A stretch of DNA of 64,000 nucleotides from Magnolia sinica (Eukaryota; Streptophyta; Magnoliopsida; Magnoliales; Magnoliaceae). A program made the translations under genes and the position numbers. The notes beneath the pieces were generated by a model. It was not told the DNA's origin. It made no database searches and worked only from the letters and a program-made list of their open reading frames with translations. Shown one piece after another: positions 11,455 to 22,140 of the stretch (position 1 is its first letter; each line of letters begins with the position of its first letter). The stretch covers positions 36,635,001 to 36,699,000 of the forward strand of contig NC_080573.1 in NCBI RefSeq assembly GCF_029962835.1, given 5' to 3'.

Positions 11455-11970
11455 CACGAAGCTTCCACCAATGGGGCGCGGATTACGTACTACCTCCGCC
11501 TGTTGGAGCTCGAGACAGGCGGAGGCTTCGAGGACCGGACGCGGATTGCGGACGAACCCCGCCCGTCCCTAGTTCCGAACGGGCAGTTCTGTGGGCGGGT
11601 CTACTGTGATGTATCGGTACATCTAAACCGTTTATTTCTTTTATCAGATTATTTTAAGACATCAAAACAAAAATGAAGTAGATCTAACGATCAAGCGGAC
11701 CACACCAAATAATAAGCCTCGTAGCCTTAAAATGCATGGAGTATTAAATGTCAGTTACATTAAAGGCAAGAGTAATCTTTAGTGTGGTCGATTTGAATGT
11801 TGGGACTGCCTCATTTTTGTTAATGATGCCTTAAAATAATTAGGAAAGGGATAGGCGATTTGGATTCGCAGGTACATCATGGTGGGCCCGCCCATAGAAT
11901 TGCCCGTTGACAGCTATGGACGGGCAGGGATAGTACGCAATCCACGTCCTCGAGGACCATTGAGGAGCCA
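11455..11970. mobile_element. Fold-back element with GC-rich outer hairpin arms
   Basis: The arms pair over a long distance: CTTCGAGGACCGGACGCGG on the left is the inverted form of CCACGTCCTCGAGGACC on the right, and GGGCGGGTCTACTGTGATG pairs with CATCATGGTGGGCCCGCCC. The inner arms (TTATTTTAAGACATCA / TGATGCCTTAAAATAA) are the common family arms. The left end also carries a perfect local hairpin, CCTCCGCCTGT / ACAGGCGGAGG (11493-11503 and 11515-11525, 11-nt loop). Non-coding. Confidence 0.6.
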
Positions 11971-12415
11971 CTATTACGCGTGACTCTTATCCACACCGTC
12001 CATCTCTATTTTCTTATCATTTTATAGTATTGAAACAAAAATAAGGCATATCCAAGTCTCAACGTAAGCCATACTATAGGAAGCAACTGTGCTAAGGATG
12101 CTCACCATTGAAACTTTCTTAAGGCCTACTTTGTCATTTATTTTCCATCGAACTCTTATTTATATGGTTATATACACCCAGATGAAGTGAGGAAACAAAT
12201 ATCACCTTCCTAAGAATCTTTCAATGATAGAAATTTAATACTAAGTGTGTGGTCGGTTAGGGACTTGAATATTCATTATTTTTTGTGTAATATTTTAAAA
12301 TTATATTAAAAAATGAATGGACAATGTGGATAAAGTTTATACATCATGGTGGCCCCTCAGTGTCCCTCGGAGCCTCTGCGAGCTCCGAACAGGCTGGGGT
12401 AGTACCTAATGTGGG
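11971..12415. mobile_element. Fold-back (palindromic) MITE-like element
   Basis: The left arm has CCACACCGTCCATCTC and TAAGGCATATCCAAGTCTC; the right arm has TAATATTTTAAAATTATA and AATGGACAATGTGGATAAAG. A GC-rich segment CTCGGAGCCTCTGCGAGCTC at the right end resembles the hairpin of the preceding element. Confidence 0.5.
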
Positions 12416-12419
12416 CACC

Positions 12420-12903
12420 CGCCAATGTGGTTGGACCGGGCCACCATGACATTTGTGACTACATCCACGTCGTCCATCCATATTGAAAGCTGATTTCAAA
12501 GTGTGATAATTAAAAGTTGACCACACCACTGGAAACAATGGGAATTGAACTCCTACCATTGAAAGCTTCTTGAGGACCCCAAAAGTTTTGGATCAAATTG
12601 ATTTTTTGTTTCCACTTTATCTATGAGTGTGTGACCTTATGAACAGGTTGAATGACAAATAAACATCAATGTGGGTCCCAGGGAGAAAACAACTTTCAAC
12701 CATTGACGTCTTAATGATCATTGTTTCCTAAGGTGTGGTCCACTTGAGCTTTTGATTTTCCTCGTTTTTAGGCTTTTGCCTTAAAAGGATGGATGGTGTG
12801 GATAACTCACATGTATCATGGTGGGGCCCACATATTTAAATCAGTAATAACAGGGTTTGTATGGACCAATTTTTGAAATGTAATTCCCGACAAATTTCAA
12901 ATA
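12420..12903. mobile_element. Fold-back (palindromic) MITE-like element, right part displaced
   Basis: The left arm has CGTCCATCCATATTGAAAGC and TTGACCACACCACTGG; the right arm has GTGTGGTCCACTTGAGC and GGCTTTTGCCTTAAAAGG. The sequence running into 12908 resumes at 41757 once the giant nested insertion is removed. Confidence 0.45.
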
Positions 12904-13512
12904 GTTGGTGTAAGGCCCGTATCCCAGCCAGTATTGTTCCGTTGGCTTTCGCGGTCCTCCCGGTCGAATTTTGGCGACTCGCGATCTGTAATCGGCAGTT
13001 GTGTGCGACCTTGAGTCGTATCCCATTTTCTAGAGTCGGCTCGACCCGAGACCTATATCCTTGTGACCGCGCCGTCGCCGCGGTTCCGACGCTGCATCTC
13101 GCTCGCTGAGGCGATACCCCTGCCAGGATAAGTGGGCCCGCGTTCAGTTCGAGGAAAACGCCGCGCGTTGCAATCCCGAGAATCCATCACATCAATCCCA
13201 TCAATAAAAGTACACATCACACTCCATCACTCACCCATCCCCAAGTACAACCACCCCTCCCCTAAAGTCAACTCTCTCTTACACTAGTACACATCACACT
13301 CATCACACCCATCTCTCTCTCTTACACCCCTCTCTCTCATCTCTCTTATTTTCCAAGCAAGCATCCCACGTCCAAGCAAGCTTCCATGGGAGAGCTTGTA
13401 TGGCCCACTTCCTATCATCCAATCCAACCCTTAGATCATCATCTCAACCGTCAAAATTGTCCCCTTGGATCTCTAGATTGCATAGGCAGAAGGAGTTGAT
13501 CTAGAGGTGGGT

Positions 13513-13513
13513 G

Positions 13514-13549
<36 letters not shown>
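13513..13549. repeat. (CT)n microsatellite
   Basis: An uninterrupted CT run of about eighteen units within copy A of the giant LTR. Confidence 0.9.
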
Positions 13550-13551
<2 letters not shown>

Positions 13552-14230
13552 TCTTTCTCATTTTTGTGTGATGTGTGGCCCACTCGGATGGACCCCACCT
13601 TGATGTATGTCTTATCCAAACCGTTCAAGTCATGTGGACCCTACCTTAGGGTGGTTTAAAAAAAATAATACAAGTATCAGATTGATTTAAATCAGGCGGG
13701 CCACGTTCATGTGGGACCCACCATGATAAAATGTGGGCCACGTCCATGTGGGACCCACCACAAAGCCTTTGTTTACTCGTGTCGTCCAGCGTCTCTGGAC
13801 GCTGGACGTGATGAGAATGGGGGTGGCTAACATGAGTGCGTGTACTGACATGGGTGTGTACTAACAAGCTAACAAAAAAATAATAATAATATATATATTT
13901 GAGTTTTTGAGTGGACCACTCATGCAGGCCCTACCTTGATGTATGTAGACAATCCATGCCGTCCATTCCATTGTTTAGCCCATTTTAGGCGTTGAGCAGA
14001 AATTTGGGCCCAATCCGATAATCGAGCGGGCCATACCATAGGAAATAGTGGTATTACCGTTAAAACCTACATTGATTCTTCCATTCGTTAAAAATACATC
14101 GCATATTGGTCTCATTTGGTCGATCAGGGGCCGTAGAATCAAATAGAAGGGTCGGATTTCCTTGATGCTGGCTCCACCTATGAAAAACCACAAAAATATT
14201 GGTTTAAAAAAAAAAACAACAAACACTACA

Positions 14231-17200
14231 TGTAATGACCTGGGAAATTTTGTGCCTTGACCTGAGTACTACCTCTATTTTTCCTTAAAAGCTATTTGGG
14301 GTAATTAGTGCTAAACTCGATTGCTTATGAAATTCGCATCAATCACTTTAAATTTGATCTGCATGACTTAAAACCTGTAGAATCATTAGCGCTAGGTTAC
14401 TCTAAAATCTGGGATTCATCGCTAAATCCAGTTGTCCTTGGAAATTTTTGGAAGTTCTGGATCAGACCTGGACCGCGCGTCGAAAGTCCGATAGCAATGA
14501 TCTTAGGCTGTGTTGGTTACCATGTTAGACTTAGCCATCACCTCAAAAATCAAGTCCAGATGATGTTCGGGGTCGATTTGATTGAGTCCGGAGTGAAGAG
14601 TGTGAGAACGGTGGAAATTAAATAAGATTTTATGAAATCTGAGTCGTGTTGCTTCCGCGACGATTTTAAGCAATCTGACTGTTGGATTCTGATCCAATTT
14701 CACCCTCTGATCAGGGAAGGTAGCCCAGGCATGTCGTTATGCTTGTGGACCTAATCGAGTTTCGGTGACCGTTGAATTGAGTGTGGTCCGCCACAGCTGA
14801 TCTGTAGATTCGGTCGGTATGAAAACTCAGCTTGACCAAGATCCATGGTCAGTGAGCTTAAGTCCTACCTCTCGTGGAAAAAGGCCCACCAAAAGTGCTC
14901 CGTTGGATCAAGAAAGGCCTATTTTGGTTATAACCTAAGTATACTTTGGCCCTGGGGTTATTTTCATCAATGTTAGGCCTATAAATAGACCTTAAAACCC
15001 TAGCTCTCTTTTTCATACGAATTTCCTAACCCTAGCTAAGAAAGAGAGGGGAAAAGAGAGAGAAAGTGAGAGAGAAGTTGGTGAATCATCTTAGATTCTT
15101 TCCTGTTCTCCTTTATCCTTTAAACCATCACTTTGGAATAATTATTCCCGCGATTTTGAGTTCATCCTTGGGTAAGTTAACCTAACCCTAATCTGTTTTA
15201 GAGCTTAGATGAGCCTATGTGTTGTTGTAGCTCATTTCTATTCTTGCCTTGGGTTATCCTGTCGCCGTTGACGAAGACATATCGTCTGAAATCAGTTCGG
15301 TGTTCTATTTCTGGCTTAAGGTGCGGACTTTAAGTGTATAGGTTATGGTTTTCAAGGCTTTCAATGCCAGTTAATGGTTTATTCTTGTTATGGATGAGAT
15401 TTCACGTGTCAAATGCTATGTTTATCTTGTGTTCCTGATATGCATGTGTTATATTGCGATTTGTGTATTCTATGTATATGTATAAAGTACCATATACGTA
15501 CAAAATATGCACCTGTGTTTGCCATGATTATTTGTTGTGTATGTATGCTAGATGTATGTGTGTCAACTCCTTGGCAAAAGGAATTGTCCAAATGCGTGTA
15601 TTTCAACATACGTCATGTATGTTGAACTATGTACTCTAAGTGTTTGTAGAAATGTCTGAATGATCTGGAGTGTAATATATCAACCTAGTATGAGCATTGA
15701 GAAGCGATTCTCAACTCTCCTATTAGTGTGTATGATTTCCTTCAGGCAAGTTACATTCTTTGTTGTTTAACTTCCAACATTACTTGTGTGTAAATCCATG
15801 TTGAGTTGATATTCTTCAAGTGCTTACTTACCACATGATTTGAGTTGTTGTTTCATTACTATTCTAAATTGTTGTTATGAATATCTGTCATAATGGAATG
15901 TGTTTAGGACTATGAATAGTCCAGGAAATCGGTAATCGGTTTTGAGATTGTGGATGAGGCTGCTTTCGCCACGTAGGACGTAATTAGACGAACCCGAGTC
16001 GTATTAGAGTTGTCGGCAGTGGTTTGGCCACGCGGAGTGTTTGCGCACTCTATGTCGTTCAACCCAACGTGCGCTCGTGCTAGTCGAGTTCGTCAAGTAA
16101 CCCGATTGTCCGATGTATGTTCACCATGTATGGACGCTATTGTATGAATCTAGGGTACCAACCTTACCAGTGCAAATCCTGTAAACCATTGTACCTTGAT
16201 CCACTAAGACTCATGAGCCAGACATGGTGGTATGGGACACCGTGGTCAAGCTATCGGCCTACGCTGGCGTGACGAGCCTCCCCGTAGTGCCCAGTGAGCA
16301 ACCAAACTCGTGAGCCGATTATGGTGGTATGAGACACTATATTCGTGTTGTCGGCCTACATTGATTGGTGACGAGCCCTTTGTAGTGACCTCGAGCATGC
16401 CTGGATACCGCATTGAGGTGACGAGCCTTAGTGTAGTAACAAAGGTATGATAGGCGTGCATTGATTGGTGACGAGCCCTTTGCAACGACCTGAAAACATA
16501 TGATCGTATGAGATGATCTAGGACTGATGACCCTAGAATGGATCACTGTTTGGATGGTGATATGAGGAAGGTACCTTAGCTTCCCAATCCTACTGTATGA
16601 AAAGGATTAATAACAACTTGGTAATCATGTTCATGCACCGCATTTGCATGTGCTTTGTAGATGTGATGCACTTTGAGGCGATGTCATGCGTAACGTAAGA
16701 TGAAGACGCTGAGGGTGTACACGCGAGGGCACGCATCATTTTGCATACATCCTTGCATTAACAAGAGTACTTAGGACATGTTTGATTGTTCTGCTTTATC
16801 ATTACTGCTTGATTGAATTGATAACATGTTAACCTGTGCTTTATTGTTCCACTGAGTTGATCACTCACTCCCATGTTCTGGGGCGGTGTTTAAACACCCA
16901 CCAGACTCTGTCTTAGTTGCAGATGTTGATGCGGCTTCTGAGGCAGAGCAGGAGTTTGATGATAATGAGGCTGCATTTTCCTTCATGCAGTTTTCAGACG
17001 GGTTCTAGTGAGCCTTGTTCTGATGCGCGGGATGCTGGGATTTCTTTTGGGATTAAATGATGTAACTTGATACTTGTAATTTTGATAGTAACACTTGTAA
17101 CATGACCTGGTATGTGTATGTATTTCAGGGATTTGCACATGTACACTTATATTCCTTTAAGTCTTCCGCTTGCGTTCTTCACTTATCCCTGAATTATATT

Positions 17201-17338
17201 TGCAGTTTGGCTTAATTTATTCCATGTTTTATGCACTCTTACAGACAACATACATCCATCATCAAATATGTTGCATAAGTGATGTTCTGAAACTCGGGAG
17301 CTGAGTTATGCTCGACCCCCGAATTTCAGGGCGTTACA
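14231..17338 (+). mobile_element. Solo LTR of the Tekay/Del-like chromovirus (3108 bp)
   Basis: It begins TGTAATGACC and ends CAGGGCGTTACA, matching both LTRs of the full element at 27994-41385 but in the opposite orientation. The 5-bp duplication CTACA is perfect (14226-14230 and 17339-17343). There is no internal region. It carries the same internal ~120-bp subrepeats around CCGATTATGGTGGTATG/GACGAGCC (about 16200-16500) as the other LTRs. It is nested in copy A of the giant LTR, so it is younger than that copy. Confidence 0.92.
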
Positions 17339-18778
17339 CTACATTAGGCAGCAGGCGCTACCGGCCCTGACACATGAGGACGCACGGCATCCTACAGCCA
17401 TAGACGGTGAAGGCAGGGACCCACGGTCCCAGCCGTGGGCCCCACCATGATGTGTGTTACCATCCACACCGTGCATTTAGTGGGCCTTCGTCCTGGCTAC
17501 AAGCCACCCAAAAATTAGCCATATAAGTGACTCAAGTGGCCCACATCACAGGAAACAGTGGATTGAACATCTGCCATTGAAACCCCTTCTGGGTGTCTTA
17601 GAAGTTTTGGATCATTATGAAATTTGTTTTCCACTTCATCCAGGGTTTGTGTGACCTTATCAACGGTTTAGATGGTAGGAAAATGTTATGTGGGCCCTGC
17701 ATCGGACCCACTGGTGTAGGTGTTTTTCCCATATCGTCCAACCCTCTGTTAAGGGCGTTGGATTACAATGCAGAGAGGGTGCGGCTGATCTGGAATCCAG
17801 ATGGGTCCCACACGTAGTGCACGTGCCTGAAATCCAGGCCATGCAGACCATGTGGGCCATACCATGATGTATGTATTTTATCCCACCGTCCAGACGACTG
17901 GATGGTGGACTTTTGTGATGTATCTGTGGATAATCCACATCGTCCATCCAGATTTAGAGCACCATTGGCCTGGACGCTGTACCATATATAGTATACTATG
18001 TGTCACGCCCCAAACCCAGAAATCGGATTCACAGGAATCTTGATCGCCGAATCTGGTGCCGACAGCCTCCGTAATACCCCATTCTTGGCTCCCAGCGTCC
18101 ATACGCCAGACTTCTGATCCTGGGATCCCACAAGGAGGATTTTTTTTTTGTACATTTACCTCACAATAAGCATAACCACAAGATTACCCAATTCACAAAG
18201 GCAACATCATCATCACATATCCACTAATATAATCAGTTGAGTACAATGCTGGAAGGAAATACATAAAAAAAAAGCTCCAGAAGGCCGCCGCACGCTCCAA
18301 GCTCAACATTGCTGCGACCTAACATTACCTACACGCATCCATCGTGCATAAGCTTATAGAAAGCTTAGAGGGTGGTGTAAGTGTGTGTACAAGGTAAGTG
18401 TCAAGTATTCAATACAATGCCATCATCATACAAACCGAAAATGTTGGTTATCCGTAAATCGTACAATATTGGAATAAGTAGAAATACTGACAAGATCATG
18501 AATTATCTAAGTAAGCAGAAATACTGACAAGAGCAGGAATTATCAGAGTAAACGGAAATACTATGATCATGAATCATACGATAACGGAGTAAGCGGAAAT
18601 ACTGAATAGTCCATGAGTCAAACCATATCAATGTATACAATACAGGTCAGCTATACAAATGAGGAGCCAAATATCAGATGCCGATGATACAACACAATCT
18701 ACAATTCCTGATGAGTTCACGTATAGCATCAGCCGTACCTAGACCATATAAATGCAGAAACACAGGTAACCCAAAATG

Positions 18779-19090
18779 CTAAGTACTGCAGATACAATAT
18801 AATATGCGGTGCGAATAGAATGACCATGCTGGAGTATGGAGTCGGGATAATAGTACGTAGTATCGCAGGCTACGGGGTCCACCACAAGGGACTTCTATCC
18901 AAACCAATCCCATACCTAAATTTGGATAGTCAGACTCAATGTGGTAAACTCCTGATCTCAGGTTAGTCGCGCGCCTACCCGAAATCCTGGCCATGCGAAG
19001 GTACACAACAATTAGTTGTGCACCACCAGCCCAAGTGGATAGTGAATGAAATGAATGTATAAGTATGCAAGTCCTACTCAATAAGTCCAC
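18779..19090 (-). other. Second shared reading frame of the giant LTRs (copy B, sense)
   Basis: A 103-codon frame in the LTR's sense orientation containing NLRSGVYHIESDYPNLG and WIEVPCGGPRSLRYY. The same peptide is open in copy A (27479-27679), and a diverged form (TNLRLGVYHIKTRYPN) is open at 56953-57162 on the minus strand. Function unknown, and coding is unproven. Confidence 0.3.
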
Positions 19091-19140
19091 AAATTAGTAC
19101 GGTTCCTCCCTGGGATCATCATCGGGGTCTATTACACTCT

Positions 19141-19422
19141 ATGCCAGCTCGCCGCTCCTATCCGAGCGCACAACTGAGTAAGTGGAAGAGACCTTACTAT
19201 CCACCTGCCAATATCAGGCCCAGCTCGTCAATAGCGGACCCATTCCTCAAGCTAGTTAAACTTAACCTAGACATTGCCCCCTCACTTAGGCGAGTAAGGT
19301 CACACCCCTTCCTAACTGACCACGACACAGTGGGAGACGCGGCCTACTGGTATACGGCCCTCATGAGCTCATATATCCACTCGGTCTCGACATTGGGGCG
19401 TCTCCTGGCCACGGAAGTTTAA
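19141..19422 (+). other. Short reading frame shared by the giant LTRs (copy B)
   Basis: A 93-codon frame antisense to the LTR orientation. Its C-terminal part (DHDTVGDAAYWYTAL, then YIHSVSTLGRLLATEV) is also open in copy A (27020-27274) and partly in copy C (48352-48774). I know no domain for it. It may be a fortuitous frame in slowly diverging DNA. Confidence 0.3.
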
Positions 19423-19839
19423 GAATTTTCACCCAGAGACATTTATGGCGCCCATATGCTAGAACCAAATATTTTCGGTGTCCCATTTGGCCATCCATGA
19501 TAAGCCTGTGGAGGCTACGACCTTAATGTCGCTAGGGCATACAGTAATCATAATGTGAGATACATGAGTCATACAATCTAGTCATGCATCAATCCTGCGC
19601 ATATCGCGTGCTCAAGTGAGATAACCTCCGCCTATTAGGGAGTCTCATAACAACATGCTCAATGACGTATGCAATGATCAACCACATCTCATAACAAACA
19701 TGCAGATGATGTGTATGGGCATGTATCATGATGTTATGCTGTCACATACTCATAATAAGTATCAATATCCGGCATCGACAATCAATCACAACAATGTGAA
19801 CATTTAACTAACATTGTCCCCCAAGGAATGGTGGACCCA

Positions 19840-21886
19840 TGGCCTCACACAAGGGCCAAATATACATCACCATAGGTCCCTCTCAATAGCGTAGTACACA
19901 CCACGATGGACCTTTCACATGGGTCTAACATACATCACAATGGACTCCATCGCCTAACCATCAAATGCATCCCAATGGGCCTCATCACATAGGCCTCATA
20001 TACATCATATTGGGCCGTTAGACACGGGTTGAATACACTTCATAACGGGCGTCAAATACTGACCGCATATACATCACATTAGGCCTCAACAATTGGAATC
20101 GATGGATAATCGAAATCGGCTAATCGGTCACGATAATCGGCATTGATCGATAATTAGATTCGGCAAATCGGTCACGTTAATCGGAATCGACAATCGGCCA
20201 CGACAATCAGGATCGATCGATAATCAGAATCGGTAAATTGGTCACTTCAATCGAAATTGGCAATTGGTCACGTCGATCAGAATCGGCAATTGGTCACGAC
20301 AATTGGGATTGATCGACTATCGACAATCGGCCACAACAAATAAGAATCGGTGATCGGCCTCGATCGATAATCGGTAATCGGCCAATCAAGGCCTAAGGGA
20401 AGGTCACAATGTGGACATCTAACCGTCATTGCCCAACAATGTGGACATCTAACCAACATTGCTCCCAACGAGTGACCTACATAAGGCCAAACATATAGTG
20501 GGCCCATGGCCTCACACAATGGTCTCATAAATCAAGCGGATCGCATCACATGGGCCTAATGCACATCGCTATGGGTTGCCTCACATGAGTCGGAAATACA
20601 TCTCAATGGTCCTCATCATATGAGCAGGAATATATCACAATGGCCTCACTAAATGGGTCAGAAACACATCTCAATAGGCCACAACATAAGGGCCGAGTAT
20701 ACATCTCAATGGGCCATGACCCATGGGCCCCATTACATCATAATGGGCCGCAACCCGTGGACCTCAAACACAATAAGTGGGCCACATCAATGGGCCTCAT
20801 ACACATCAAGTGGGTTGCATCATATGTGCTACACTAATGGGCCTCGCCCATTAACCTTGGATATAGCACAGTGGGCCACGTCTCATGGACCTAACAAGAT
20901 AAACAGATGGCCCGCACATGGGTTAAACACATCATAATGGGCTACATACGTCACAATGGGCCGCACTAATACACCAAGGTGGACCTCATTATATGGGCCA
21001 CACCAAAAATCATTTCAATAGTTGTAGGTATAACATGTGTATTATTACACCCATGGCCTACGTATGATGATCAACACTGTCCAAACATATCCATGTAAAT
21101 CGGCGCTAACCAAACATTGTCCAGCACTATCCCAACATTATGGACAGTGTGGATACAAAATACGTACATCTAGGCAGGCCGCACAAGTGGACGGTATAGG
21201 TGAAGTACACATAGCAGGGTGGGCTTGTACAGTGTAGGCGGGCCCAGCACATGCAGCAAGCGGGCCCTGCGCCATCAAGACGGGTAGACAGTGTGGATAT
21301 AAAATACATACATCGAGGGGGAATCCCACCATCCAGCGGGCTAAATGGTGCGGATATACAATACATTTATCATGGCGGAATCACACATTGAAATGGGCCT
21401 TGTATACATCATATTAGGCCTCGACCCATGGGCCCCAAATACATCTAATGGGCTGCATCACAGGGACCTCATATATAACAAGGTGAGCCTTCACAATAGG
21501 CCATAAATATGGTAAGTGGGCCACACCACATGGGCCACATGTATATCAAATGAGCCACACTCAAATATAAGTGGTGATAATGATTTCCACTACTAAAATT
21601 TCCAAGGCCCGCCATGACATTTATTTCCCATCCAATATAATCATAAGATCTCAAGGATTTTAAAGGTAGTCGGTCAATCCCCACCGTGCACTATGGTCCA
21701 CTTGATAAATAAATCTGTCTTATTTTCGTCCCAAACCTTAAAATCACTTTCCAAAAATGGTTGGACGGTTGGATGAAACACACGCGTCATGGTGGGATCA
21801 CACTACAATGGGCTTTATGTACGTCCCATCGGGCCTTGACCCATGGGCCTCCAGTACATCAAATAGGCCTCATACATGGGTCTTGT

Positions 21887-21958
<72 letters not shown>

Positions 21959-22140
21959 AGGTGGGCCTCAACGACGAGCCACAAATGCATTAAGATGGTC
22001 CTAGTCACATGGGCCTTGTATGCATCACAATGGACCTCATAATATGGGCCTTATACAAATCAAGGTGGGCCTCAACAAGGACCACCAATACATCAAGATG
22101 GGCCCCAACAATGGGCCTTAAATTACCTCCAAAATGGTTG
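19840..22140. repeat. Degenerate ~25-30 bp tandem arrays inside copy B
   Basis: Unit type 1 reads about CATGGGCCTCATATACATCA-CAATGGGC (19840-20095, 20400-21030 and 21360-22110), with dozens of imperfect units. Unit type 2 (20090-20400) is a ~20-25 bp word built on AATCGGTCACGACAATCGG. Inverted counterparts occur in copy A at 25550-26700. Non-coding. Confidence 0.7.
21889..21956. repeat. (AT)n microsatellite
   Basis: An uninterrupted AT run of about 34 units inside the tandem-array part of copy B. Confidence 0.95.

Noticed and set aside
20090-20400. Regularly spaced short repeats resembling a CRISPR array
   Set aside because: Units are contiguous and degenerate without unique spacers, in a plant LTR; a tandem array explains them.
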